Part shown: positions 8,442-16,968 of the stretch, piece after piece
Layout: each line of letters opens with the position of its first letter
Position numbering within the stretch: the first letter of the stretch is position 1
Origin: Rhizobium sp. Q54
Lineage (GTDB): Bacteria; Pseudomonadota; Alphaproteobacteria; SMXS01
Assembly (NCBI GenBank): GCA_945907245.1
Contig: CAMDTB010000014.1
Coordinates: forward strand, 1-55,898
Reading direction: 5' to 3'
Length of the DNA stretch: 55,898 nucleotides
The notes under the pieces: model-generated
The model's input: the letters and a program-made list of their open reading frames with translations, nothing else
What the model was told of the DNA's origin: nothing
The model's database searches: none
Program-made: the position numbers and the translations under genes

Positions 8442-10892
8442 GTGTCGCAAACATTCGCAACGCTGGACGACCGCGTCGAGGACCTGCTGCACAGGCTGAC
8501 GCTTGAGGAAAAGGCGGCGCTGCTGGCCGGTGCCGACGGCTGGACCACGGTCGCCATCCCGCGCGTCGGCCTGGAATCGATCCGCATGGCCGACGGTCCC
8601 AACGGCTACCGGTCGACCCAGAGCGAACCCTCGACCACGTTCCCCGTCGGCGTCGCCATGGGCGCCACCTGGAATCCCGAACGCATCCGCGAGGCCGCCG
8701 CCGCCATGGCGCGCGAAGCGCGGGCCTCGGGCGTCAACATCCTGCTGGGTCCCAACATCAACATCCAGCGCACACCGCTGGGCGGGCGGAATTTCGAGAC
8801 CTATTCGGAAGACCCGGTGCTGACGGGCGAACTGGCGCTCGCGTTCGTCGAGGGCGTCCAGGGCGAAGGCGTCGGCGTCTCGGTGAAGCACTACGCCGCC
8901 AACAACCAGGAGCATGAGCGGCTGCGCGGCAGCTCCAACGCCAGCGAGCGCACCCTGCGCGAGATCTACTTTCCGGCGTTCGAGAAGGCGGTGAAGCAGG
9001 GCGGCGCCTGGACGGTGATGGCCGCCTACAACCGGGTGAACGGCATCCATGCCAGCGAACATCCGTGGCTGCTCAACCAGGTGCTGAAGCAGGAATGGGG
9101 CTTCGACGGCGTGGTGATCTCCGACTGGGGCGCGACCCATTCGAGCACGGCGGTCAGCGCCGGACTCGACATGGAGATGCCCGGACCTGCGTGGCATTTC
9201 GGCCAGCGGCTGGTCGAGGCGGTCAATGATGGCGCGGTGTCGCCCAAGGCGGTCCACGAGGCCGCGCGGCGCATGCTGCGGCTGATCCTGCGGGCGCTCG
9301 AGGCGAAGGGCAGCGCCGAGATCAACACCGAGCGGCACTGGCATATCGCGCAGTCCGTGGCCGAGGAAGCCATCGTACTGCTGAAGAACGATGGCATCCT
9401 GCCGCTCGACGCTGCGAAATTGAAGACCATCGCGGTGATCGGACCCAACGCGGATGAACCCATCATCCAGGGCAATGGCAGTGCGCATGTGATCCCATTC
9501 CGCGAGGCGACGCCGCTGGACGGCCTGCGGGCCATCGCCGGCGATGCTGTCCAGTTGATCCATGCGCCCGGTGTCGACAACGAGCCGGAGGTGCCGCTGA
9601 TCGACCGGCGCATGCTGAGCCCGGACAAGGACCGCAGCCAGCACGGTCTCAAGGCCAGATACTACCGGGCTGCCGAATTCCAGGGGCCGGTCGTGTTCGA
9701 ACAGGGCGAGCCCTACCTGCACAAGTTCGGGTTCCACGACGCGGTCGCGCCTACCGAGCGAGGCTCGTTCTCGGTGCGGTGGGAGGGCTTCCTCTGGCCC
9801 GACCGGACCGGCGACTATGACTTCATCGTCGAATGCAGCCACCGTCCCGATACATGGGCCGAGGTCCGCATCGACGGCGTGCCGGTGGCTGGCCGCTCGA
9901 CCGAGCAGGAGAGCTTCGCCCATTTCGAAGTGGTGAAGATGAAGCGCGGCAAGGGCCGCATCAGGCTGGAGGGCGGCCGGTCCTACCGGATCGAGATCGA
10001 CTACAGCACCCAGTCCGACCTGATGCGCATCTTCAAGGTCGGTGCGCGCAAACCCGCCGGCAGCATCGACGAAGCGGTTGATGCGGCCCGTGTGGCGGAC
10101 GTCGCGGTGGTCTTCGTCGGCGTCTCGCGCTCGACCGACGGCGAGGGTTTCGACCGTCCCGGCATGGCGCTGTGGGGCGACCAGGATGCGCTGGTCGAGG
10201 CGGTCGCCGCCGCCAACCCCAACACGATCGTGGTGCTGCAGAACGGCGCGCCGGTGACGCTGCCGTGGCTCGACAAGGTTAAGGGACTGATGGCGGCATG
10301 GCTGCCGGGTCAGGAGGGCGGCCACGCCATCGCCCGCGCGCTGCTGGGCGAGGTCAACCCCTCGGGCAAGCTGCCGCACACGGTGCCGAAGCGGCTGGAG
10401 GACAATCCCACCTTCATCCACTATCCGGGCAGGCGCGACGCCAACTATGGCGAGGGCGTCTTCGTCGGCTACCGCTATTACGACAAGGCGAAGGTTGAGC
10501 CGCTGTTCCCGTTCGGCTTCGGCCTGTCCTACGCGACATTCGGCTATGCAAACGCGCGTGGCCCGGCGGCGGTGAAGGAGGGCGAGACCTTCACCGTGTC
10601 GGTCGACGTGGTCAATACGGGCGACCGGCCGGGCAAGGAGGTCGTCCAGCTCTATGTCGAGCAGCTGGCGCCGTCGGAAGCACGGCCGCTGCGCGAACTT
10701 AAGGGCTTCCGCAAGGTGGCGCTGGAGCCTGGAGAGACACAGACCCTCGAGTTCACCCTGACGCCGCGCGACCTGTCGTTCTACGACGTGCACCTGCCGG
10801 GTTGGTCGGCCGAGCCGGGCAGGTTCGTGGCGCATTTCGGCGGATCCTCGCGGGATCTGCCAGTGAGCCACAGGTTCGAGCTGGCCGAATAG
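8442..10892 (+). CDS. GH3 family beta-glycosidase with inserted PA14 domain
   Basis: An 816-residue glycoside hydrolase family 3 enzyme, probably a beta-glucosidase. The N-terminal barrel carries KHYAANNQE (149-157) and the nucleophile Asp228 in VISDWGATHS. The second alpha/beta domain begins near residue 305 and is interrupted by a PA14 domain (about 395-525, with GLKARYYRAAEF and FLWPDRTGDYDF), then resumes; a fibronectin-III-like domain closes the protein (from about 705). A GTG start is chosen because GGGGAGGGC lies just upstream and homology starts at LTLEEKAALLAG; an in-frame ATG at 8268 would overlap the previous gene. No signal peptide, so a cytoplasmic enzyme acting on imported glycosides. 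Confidence 0.92.
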   Translation: MSQTFATLDDRVEDLLHRLTLEEKAALLAGADGWTTVAIPRVGLESIRMADGPNGYRSTQSEPSTTFPVGVAMGATWNPERIREAAAAMAREARASGVNILLGPNINIQRTPLGGRNFETYSEDPVLTGELALAFVEGVQGEGVGVSVKHYAANNQEHERLRGSSNASERTLREIYFPAFEKAVKQGGAWTVMAAYNRVNGIHASEHPWLLNQVLKQEWGFDGVVISDWGATHSSTAVSAGLDMEMPGPAWHFGQRLVEAVNDGAVSPKAVHEAARRMLRLILRALEAKGSAEINTERHWHIAQSVAEEAIVLLKNDGILPLDAAKLKTIAVIGPNADEPIIQGNGSAHVIPFREATPLDGLRAIAGDAVQLIHAPGVDNEPEVPLIDRRMLSPDKDRSQHGLKARYYRAAEFQGPVVFEQGEPYLHKFGFHDAVAPTERGSFSVRWEGFLWPDRTGDYDFIVECSHRPDTWAEVRIDGVPVAGRSTEQESFAHFEVVKMKRGKGRIRLEGGRSYRIEIDYSTQSDLMRIFKVGARKPAGSIDEAVDAARVADVAVVFVGVSRSTDGEGFDRPGMALWGDQDALVEAVAAANPNTIVVLQNGAPVTLPWLDKVKGLMAAWLPGQEGGHAIARALLGEVNPSGKLPHTVPKRLEDNPTFIHYPGRRDANYGEGVFVGYRYYDKAKVEPLFPFGFGLSYATFGYANARGPAAVKEGETFTVSVDVVNTGDRPGKEVVQLYVEQLAPSEARPLRELKGFRKVALEPGETQTLEFTLTPRDLSFYDVHLPGWSAEPGRFVAHFGGSSRDLPVSHRFELAE

Positions 10893-10895
10893 CCC

Positions 10896-11573
10896 TCAAT
10901 CCTCCGGGATTTCCACCACCATCGCGGGATGAGCCCCAAACCGGTCCATGGGCTCGTCGGACGATGACCAGCCGAGATTGACCGCCCGCGTCTGCGTGTC
11001 CCAGAAGCCGTAGGCCGTGCCGCGCGGGCTGACCATGGTGTCGAGCAGCCACATCGGCTGGCCCATGGGACCGTTGCGGTCGAAGCCGTGCTCGCGGGTG
11101 TGGGTGGCGCGGACACGCTGGATCGCCATGTATTCGAACGCGGTCAGCGATACCCAGTGGCGCTCGGCGAACACGGCGCGCAGGTCGTCAGGGCTTTTGC
11201 CGCGCGTCTCGGCCGGGTAGGCGCCCGACAGCATGAACAGGCAGTAGGGGCCGTCGGGACGGTTCAGTGTCTGCGCATTCTTCAGCGTCTCCATGTCCTG
11301 GACGACGGACTCAGCGTATTGCAGCGCCTCGTCCATGTCTTCGATGGGCTCGTTGAGCAGCTGGATGATGGCGAGCCGGAAGTCGAGCTGCTGGCGCTTC
11401 ACCGACGGGAACATCATGGACGCCGTGAAGCCTGCGCCCAGCGCCCGGTTGGCGACCCGGTTCATGGCCTCCGTCGGCTCCAGCGTCATGGGCAGATAGT
11501 CGGCGATGCGCGGCAACAGCACGTCGTCGAAGAACGTGCGGCTGTTGTCCAGGACTTCCTGGAATGACTCCAT
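10896..11573 (-). CDS. conserved-looking protein of unknown function
   Basis: A 225-residue soluble protein I do not recognise. It has no signal peptide or membrane segment. It is rich in Met, Asp and aromatic residues, with segments such as DGPYCLFMLSGAYPAETRGKSPDDLRAVFAERHW and PMWLLDTMVSPRGTAYGFWDTQTRAVNLGW. GGGGAGAG lies seven bases before the chosen ATG; the frame extends upstream to 11705 but that part has low-complexity composition and no better start. It converges with the glycosidase gene with a three-base gap and is divergent from mraZ. Codon use looks like its neighbours, so it is probably a genuine gene. Confidence 0.7.
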   Translation of the reverse strand: MESFQEVLDNSRTFFDDVLLPRIADYLPMTLEPTEAMNRVANRALGAGFTASMMFPSVKRQQLDFRLAIIQLLNEPIEDMDEALQYAESVVQDMETLKNAQTLNRPDGPYCLFMLSGAYPAETRGKSPDDLRAVFAERHWVSLTAFEYMAIQRVRATHTREHGFDRNGPMGQPMWLLDTMVSPRGTAYGFWDTQTRAVNLGWSSSDEPMDRFGAHPAMVVEIPED

Positions 11574-11933
11574 GGAACGGCTCTCCCCTCGAAATGCCTT
11601 CGACCGTCGACAGAGGGGTCCCGCGGGAACCCGGTCATCGCACCGGCCGAAAGCGAACAAAAAATGAACAAATTGAGATGGGATCAGCCGCCGGATGAGG
11701 CGCACCGCGCGACTCGACTGCTCCTTCTTCTTTAGACCCAGAGAAAATCCCTGTCACCCACAGCTTCAATTACTTGTGATTCAGCATTGGCGGGGGCGCA
11801 TCCCATTGACCACCCATGTTTCCCCATGGTATCCCATAATGTCCCAAGGAGAGACGCCGCTGGCCAAACTGAGTCGGCTCGAATCAACGGTGGGGTGAGG
11901 GTGTGAAACGCAGGTAGATCGTGAGGGGCGGCC
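11574..11933. other. 360-base intergenic region upstream of the dcw cluster
   Basis: No convincing gene is seen. It holds the leader of the minus-strand unknown gene, an AT-richer patch near 11658-11690 containing two TTTGTTC-like units on the minus strand, the phased CCCA repeats at 11801-11847, and about 85 bases of mraZ leader including GGTGGGGTGAGGGTG at 11889-11903. Confidence 0.6.
11801..11847 (+). promoter_or_regulatory. probable MraZ operator: five phased CCCA repeats
   Basis: CCCA occurs at 11802, 11813, 11823, 11833 and 11843, giving spacings of 11, 10, 10 and 10 bases; four of the five are CCCAT. On the minus strand they read TGGG, the core of the TGGGN boxes that MraZ of E. coli recognises as direct repeats with 5-base gaps, i.e. 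the same 10-base period. TTGACC at 11806-11811 and TATCCC at 11830-11835 (18-base spacer) could be promoter elements embedded in the repeats, which would fit autorepression. The mraZ start is about 87 bases downstream. Confidence 0.75.
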
Positions 11934-12398
11934 GTGCCGCTGTTTCTGTCGTCATATGCCAACAAGGTGGACAAGAAGGGACGGGTATCCGTTCCCGCGT
12001 CGTTCCGCGCCGAGTTGGAGCATCTGAACGGCTTCGTCGCCTTCCCCCATACCGAGCACGCCTGCATCGAGGGCTGGGATCGCAGCCGCATGGACGAACT
12101 TGCCGAAGCCATGGATCAATTTTCGCCGCTGTCCGAGGAGTCCGACGCGCTGGGCTATCTGATGGGCAAGGCGCGCGTGCTGCCGTTCGACCCGGAAGGC
12201 CGCGTCATCCTGCCGCCTTACCTGATCGAAACCGCCGGCATCACCGACAGCGCGGTATTCGTTGGCCGCGGCAAGTCGTTCCAGATCTGGGATCCGGAGC
12301 GCCACGCCGCGTTCGAGACCCGGATCAAGCCGAGCTCGGCCATCGTTGCCAAAGCCATTTCGCTGGGCAGGACCAGGCGCGGGGCCGTGCATGAATGA
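11934..12398 (+). CDS. mraZ: transcriptional regulator MraZ
   Basis: A 154-residue DNA-binding protein built of two SpoVT/AbrB-like halves, each with the MraZ hallmark: DKKGRVSVPASFR (residues about 13-25) and DPEGRVILPPYL (about 84-95). MraZ forms a ring-shaped oligomer that binds repeats upstream of its own gene and controls the dcw cluster. The GTG start follows GTGAGGGGCGG. The phased repeats at 11801-11847 are its expected target. Its stop lies eight bases inside rsmH. Confidence 0.95.
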   Translation: MPLFLSSYANKVDKKGRVSVPASFRAELEHLNGFVAFPHTEHACIEGWDRSRMDELAEAMDQFSPLSEESDALGYLMGKARVLPFDPEGRVILPPYLIETAGITDSAVFVGRGKSFQIWDPERHAAFETRIKPSSAIVAKAISLGRTRRGAVHE

Positions 12399-13371
12399 CA
12401 CTGGCCGTCATGCTCCCGTCATGCTGCGCGAGGTGGTCGACGCCATCGCGCCGCGGGCGGGTGAGACCGTCATTGACGCAACCTTCGGCTGGGGCGGCTA
12501 CACGCGCGGTTTCCTCGAGGCCGCGCCCTGCGTCGTCTACGGCATCGACCGCGATCCCAGCGCCGCCGCCCGCGCTGCCGTCATCGCTTCCGAATTTCCC
12601 GGCCGCTTCACGTTCATCGACGGAAAGTTCGGCGACATGATCGAACTGATGGACCGGGCGGGCGTCACCGCCGTCCAGGGCGTCGCCTTCGACATCGGCG
12701 TGTCGTCCATGCAGCTCGACGACGCCGAGCGCGGCTTCTCGTTCCAGAAGGACGGCCCGCTCGACATGCGCATGGCGGGCCGCGAGTCCGATGCGCCCGA
12801 TGCGGCCGAACTGGTCAACAACGAGGACGAGGCCGAGATCGCCCGCATCATCTGGCTCTATGGCGAGGAGCGTAACTCGCGCCGCATCGCCCGCGCCATC
12901 GTCGCTGCCCGGAAGGCCAAGCCGATCACCCGCACCCTCGAGCTGGCCGAGATCGTCGCCCGCGTCTCGGGCGGCGTGCTGCCGCACAAGATGCACCCGG
13001 CGACCCGCACCTTCCAGGCGCTGCGCATCCATGTGAACGACGAACTGGGCCAGCTCGAGATGGGCCTGCGCGCCGCCGAGCGGCTGCTGGCGCCCGAAGG
13101 CCGGCTCGCGGTCGTCTCGTTCCATTCCCTCGAGGACCGGATCGTGAAGAACTTCCTGCGCGAGCGGGGCGGCATGGCGCCCTCCACGTCGCGCCATCTG
13201 CCGGAACAGCCTGGTCGCCTCGCCCCCAGCTTTACCCTGACAGCGCGCGGCGCCGTCAAGCCGACCGACGCGGAGACCGATGCGAATCCGCGGGCGCGCT
13301 CGGCCCGCCTGCGCGCGGCCATCCGCACCGCCAACGACGCCTGGCCCGATGACGGGAGGCGCGCGGCATGA
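12391..13371 (+). CDS. rsmH: 16S rRNA (cytosine1402-N4)-methyltransferase RsmH (MraW)
   Basis: A 326-residue SAM-dependent methyltransferase modifying C1402 in the decoding centre of 16S rRNA. It starts MNDTGRHAPVMLREVVDAI, with the SAM-binding DATFGWGGYTRGFLE, the diagnostic FDIGVSSMQLDDAERGFSF, and near the C-terminus VVSFHSLEDRIVKNFLR. The ATG lies within the last codons of mraZ (8-base overlap); the frame is open further upstream inside mraZ, but that is shadow sequence. The stop overlaps ftsL by four bases. Confidence 0.97.
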   Translation: MNDTGRHAPVMLREVVDAIAPRAGETVIDATFGWGGYTRGFLEAAPCVVYGIDRDPSAAARAAVIASEFPGRFTFIDGKFGDMIELMDRAGVTAVQGVAFDIGVSSMQLDDAERGFSFQKDGPLDMRMAGRESDAPDAAELVNNEDEAEIARIIWLYGEERNSRRIARAIVAARKAKPITRTLELAEIVARVSGGVLPHKMHPATRTFQALRIHVNDELGQLEMGLRAAERLLAPEGRLAVVSFHSLEDRIVKNFLRERGGMAPSTSRHLPEQPGRLAPSFTLTARGAVKPTDAETDANPRARSARLRAAIRTANDAWPDDGRRAA

Positions 13372-13841
13372 AGCGCTCGATCACCCTGATCACCCTGTGC
13401 GTGCTGATCGTCGTGTCCTACGGCCTCTACAACCTGAAATACGAGGTGGAGGATCTGCAGGACCACGCCAACGACCTGCGCGCCCAGATGGAAGAAGACC
13501 GCCGCGCCATCAAGGTGCTGGAAGCCGAGTGGGCTTATCTCAGCCGCCCCGACCGGCTGCAGAAGCTGGCGCAGAAATTTCTCGTGCTGCAGCCCACCGT
13601 GGCGCGCCAGGTCGGCGATGTCGCCGACCTGCGGCTGAAGCCGATGGACGAGATCCTGGCGCCGCAGCCCGCCATCGACACGAGCGAGGCGGCCGTCAAA
13701 CCGGCGTCCTCGCAGCCGACGCCCGTCGGCGCGCCGACGCCGGCCGCAGCTGCCGTTGCGCCGCCGGTCGCTGCCGGCGCACCGCTGGTTCCCGTCGCCA
13801 ACACCACGGCAGGTGCGGCGCCGATGGAGGATGTCCAGTGA
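13368..13841 (+). CDS. ftsL: cell division protein FtsL with long Ala/Pro tail
   Basis: A 157-residue bitopic inner-membrane protein. A transmembrane helix covers residues about 5-22 (ITLITLCVLIVVSYGLYNL), then a periplasmic coiled coil (about 24-60, YEVEDLQDHANDLRAQMEED) that pairs with FtsB and contacts FtsQ, FtsI and FtsW in the septal complex. Residues about 100-157 are a low-complexity Ala/Pro/Val tail absent from short FtsL proteins such as the 121-residue one of E. coli. It sits between rsmH and ftsI, as expected, with four-base overlaps on both sides. Confidence 0.9.
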   Translation: MKRSITLITLCVLIVVSYGLYNLKYEVEDLQDHANDLRAQMEEDRRAIKVLEAEWAYLSRPDRLQKLAQKFLVLQPTVARQVGDVADLRLKPMDEILAPQPAIDTSEAAVKPASSQPTPVGAPTPAAAAVAPPVAAGAPLVPVANTTAGAAPMEDVQ

Positions 13842-15526
13842 GGCACATCACCACCATCGAGTTCGACGGTGTCGGCAAGCGTGCGGTGGACAATGCGCGC
13901 GGCCGGGTGCGCGTCGCCATGGCCGTCTTCGCGCTGGCATTCGGCGCCATTGCGATGCGGCTCGTCGACCTGGGCCTGCTCAGCGGCGAGGTCACCGACA
14001 AGCGCGTCCTGGCGGCGGCCACGGATGTGGCGCCGCGCGCGGACATCGTCGACCGCAACGGCGTGCTGCTCGCCACCGATCTGACCGCCGTTTCCGTCTA
14101 CGCCCAGATCCCGAAAGTGCTGAATGCCCACGACTCGGCGCTCAAGCTGGCGGGCGTCCTGCCGGGCGTGTCGGCCGACGTGCTGGAGCGCAAGTTCAGC
14201 TCCGACTCCAAGTTCATCTGGGTCAAGCGCAAGGTGACGCCCGCCGAATATGACGCGGTCAACCGCCTGGGCCTTCCGGGAATCGGTTTCCAGCGCGAGG
14301 TGGAACGGGTCTATCCGCACGGCAACCTGGCCGCCCACATGATCGGCTACACCAACGTGGACGGCCGCGGTCTCGCTGGTGTCGAGCGCTATTTCGACGA
14401 CAGGATGCGCAAGGAAGGCCCGCGCGGCGAACCGCTGCACCTGGCCCTCGACGTGCGCGTCCAGCATGCGCTGCGTGACGAGATCGCCGCTTCCGTCGCG
14501 GAGTTTTCGGCTCTTGGCGGCGGCGGCCTGGTGCTCGACATCCACACCGGCGAGATCATCGCCATGGTCAGCCTCCCCGACTTCAATCCCAACGAGCCGG
14601 GCAACATCGCCAACAATCCCGAGCTCATCAACCGCATGAGCCACGCGGTGTTCGAGTGGGGCTCGACCTTCAAGGCGTTCACCATGGCGATGGTGCTGGA
14701 TGCGGGAAAGGCCGGGTTCCGCGACAGCTACGACGCCACCAACCCGATCCGCATCTCGCGCTTCACCATCAATGACGATCATCCCAAGCATCGCTGGCTG
14801 AGCGTGCCGGAAGTCTTCATGTACTCGTCGAACATCGGCACCGTGAAGATGGCGCTCGACGTCGGCACCGAGGGACAGAAGACGTTCCTGCGCAAGCTGG
14901 GCTTTCTCGACCGGCCGCATGTGGAGCTGAAGGAAACCGGCGCGCCGCTGCTGCCGGCCCAGTGGAAGGAAATCAACACCATGACCATCTCGTTCGGTCA
15001 TGGCCTGTCGATCACCGGGCTGCAGCTGGCCGCCGCTTATGCCGCGGTTTCTGGCGACGGCGTGCTGCATCCGGTTACCGTGCTGAAGATGCCGCCAGGC
15101 TACAAGCCCGCAGGCGAGCGGGTGGTGTCGCAGGAAACGGCGCTGAAGATGCAGGGCCTGCTCCGCCTGGTCGTGGAAAAGGGCACCGGCCGTCAGGCCG
15201 AGGCGCCGCACTATCTGGTCGGCGGCAAGACCGGCACCGCCGAGAAGGCGGGCGGTGGTGGCTATCGCAAGAAGTCGCTGGTGTCGTCCTTCGCCGCGAT
15301 CTTCCCGGCGATCAATCCGCGCTACGTGACCGTGGTGATGCTCGACGAGCCCAAGGGCACCAAGAAGACCTACGGCTATGCCACCGCCGGCTGGACCGCC
15401 GCGCCAACGACCAAGCGTCTGGTCGAGCGCATCGCGCCCATGCTCGGCGTCCCGCCGTCGGACGAGCCGACCCACCCGGTTACCCACGAGATCATGCAGT
15501 TCATCCAGCCGGAGGTGCGCTCGTGA
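13838..15526 (+). CDS. ftsI: septal peptidoglycan transpeptidase FtsI (PBP3)
   Basis: A 562-residue class B penicillin-binding protein that crosslinks septal peptidoglycan. A membrane helix lies at about 25-42 (VAMAVFALAFGAIAMRLV), followed by the pedestal domain and the transpeptidase domain. The three active-site motifs are intact: Ser276-Thr-Phe-Lys279 in WGSTFKAF, Ser330-Ser-Asn332 in YSSNIGT and Lys464-Thr-Gly466 in GGKTGTAEK. The GTG start overlaps the ftsL stop (GTGA); the frame is open upstream but only as shadow. FtsW, encoded downstream in the same operon, is its glycosyltransferase partner. Confidence 0.97.
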   Translation: MRHITTIEFDGVGKRAVDNARGRVRVAMAVFALAFGAIAMRLVDLGLLSGEVTDKRVLAAATDVAPRADIVDRNGVLLATDLTAVSVYAQIPKVLNAHDSALKLAGVLPGVSADVLERKFSSDSKFIWVKRKVTPAEYDAVNRLGLPGIGFQREVERVYPHGNLAAHMIGYTNVDGRGLAGVERYFDDRMRKEGPRGEPLHLALDVRVQHALRDEIAASVAEFSALGGGGLVLDIHTGEIIAMVSLPDFNPNEPGNIANNPELINRMSHAVFEWGSTFKAFTMAMVLDAGKAGFRDSYDATNPIRISRFTINDDHPKHRWLSVPEVFMYSSNIGTVKMALDVGTEGQKTFLRKLGFLDRPHVELKETGAPLLPAQWKEINTMTISFGHGLSITGLQLAAAYAAVSGDGVLHPVTVLKMPPGYKPAGERVVSQETALKMQGLLRLVVEKGTGRQAEAPHYLVGGKTGTAEKAGGGGYRKKSLVSSFAAIFPAINPRYVTVVMLDEPKGTKKTYGYATAGWTAAPTTKRLVERIAPMLGVPPSDEPTHPVTHEIMQFIQPEVRS

Positions 15527-16968
15527 GGCTGTCCGAGCTCATCGACCGCAACGGCGACGCCGCGCGCATCGACATCCGTGGCCTGTCCTCTGACAGCCGC
15601 ACGGTGCAGGGCGGCTATCTGTTCGCCGCGCTGGCGGGCACCCGCAGCAAAGGCTCGGACTTCGTTTCCCAGGCGATCGCCAAGGGCGCGGTTGCCGTGC
15701 TCGCCGATCCCGAAGCGGAGATCTCCGAGCCCGACATCTATGTCGTCACCGACCCCAATCCGCGCCGACGCCTGGCGCTGATGGCGGCCCGCTTCTTCGG
15801 CGGCCAGCCGGAAACGACCGTCGCCGTCACCGGCACCAACGGCAAGAGTTCGGTCGCCGATTTTGTCCGCCAGATATGGGAAACCCTGGGCCATCGCTCG
15901 GCTTCCATGGGCACGCTGGGCGTGCGCGCCAGCGGCCTGGCCACGACGCCGACACTGACCACGCCCGATCCCATCGAAATCCACGCCCGGCTCGCCGAAC
16001 TGAAGCGCGCCGGGGTCGAGCATCTGGCCATGGAGGCCTCCAGCCACGGTCTCGTCCAGCACCGCCTCGACGGCGTCCGGCTGAAGGCCGCCGCGTTCAC
16101 CAACCTGACCCGCGACCACCTGGACTATCACGCCACCTACGACGACTACTTCCTCGCCAAGCTGCGCCTGTTCGGCGAACTGCTGCAGCCGGGGTCGGTC
16201 GCCGTGCTGAACACCGAGACCCATGTCTATGACGAACTGGTCGACATCTGCTGGGGTCGCGGTCTGGGCATCCTGTCGGTGGGCGAAGGTGGCGAGCTGC
16301 ACGTGATCTCGCGCGAACGGAACGCGCGCGGCCAGGAGCTGGTCGTCGGCTTCGACGGGAGGCGCTTCGAGATATTCCTCCCGCTGATCGGCGATTTCCA
16401 GGCTTCGAACGCGCTGGTCGCGGCCGGTCTGGTGATCGCCACTGGCGGCGACCCGGCGCAAATCATCCGCTCGCTCGAAAAGCTCGAGCCGGTGCCCGGC
16501 CGCCTCGATCTCGCCGGTCGCACGGCCCATGGCGCGGTGGTCTATGTCGACTATGCCCATACGCCGGATGCGCTGGAGACCTTGCTCGAGACGCTGCGGC
16601 CCTACACGCAGGGCAGATTGCATGTTGTGTTTGGCTGCGGCGGCGACCGGGACAAGGGCAAGCGTCCGATGATGGGCGAGGTCGCCCGGCGTCTTGCCGA
16701 CAGCGTGATCATCACCGACGACAATCCCCGCAACGAGGACGCGGCGCAGATCCGGCGCGAGATTCTCGCAGCGTGCCCCGGCGCGTGCGAGATCGCCGAC
16801 CGGCAGACGGCCATTGCCGAGGCCGTCCGCGCCCTCGGCGCGGGCGATATGCTTGCGATCGCCGGCAAAGGCCACGAACAGGGTCAGATCGTCGGCGCGA
16901 CCGTGCTGCCGTTCGACGACATGGAAGCCGCCCGCGCGGCGCTTGCCGGGGGAGGCGCCCGTGGCTGA
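15523..16968 (+). CDS. murE: UDP-MurNAc-L-Ala-D-Glu:meso-diaminopimelate ligase MurE
   Basis: A 481-residue Mur ligase adding the third amino acid to the peptidoglycan stem peptide in the cytoplasm. The ATP-binding loop is TGTNGKSS (103-110), and the motif Asp400-Asn-Pro-Arg403 in TDDNPRNED marks a ligase specific for meso-diaminopimelate rather than lysine, so the organism has A2pm-type peptidoglycan. The GTG start overlaps the ftsI stop (GTGA). The end overlaps murF by eight bases. Confidence 0.97.
   Translation: MRLSELIDRNGDAARIDIRGLSSDSRTVQGGYLFAALAGTRSKGSDFVSQAIAKGAVAVLADPEAEISEPDIYVVTDPNPRRRLALMAARFFGGQPETTVAVTGTNGKSSVADFVRQIWETLGHRSASMGTLGVRASGLATTPTLTTPDPIEIHARLAELKRAGVEHLAMEASSHGLVQHRLDGVRLKAAAFTNLTRDHLDYHATYDDYFLAKLRLFGELLQPGSVAVLNTETHVYDELVDICWGRGLGILSVGEGGELHVISRERNARGQELVVGFDGRRFEIFLPLIGDFQASNALVAAGLVIATGGDPAQIIRSLEKLEPVPGRLDLAGRTAHGAVVYVDYAHTPDALETLLETLRPYTQGRLHVVFGCGGDRDKGKRPMMGEVARRLADSVIITDDNPRNEDAAQIRREILAACPGACEIADRQTAIAEAVRALGAGDMLAIAGKGHEQGQIVGATVLPFDDMEAARAALAGGGARG

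Noticed and set aside
8103-10871. 922-codon open frame opposite the GH3 gene
   Set aside because: Low-complexity antisense translation opposite a complete glycosidase with intact active site.
12262-12390. Upstream extension of rsmH inside mraZ
   Set aside because: Composition is Arg/Ser/Pro shadow sequence; the conserved start MNDTGRHAPVML is at 12391.
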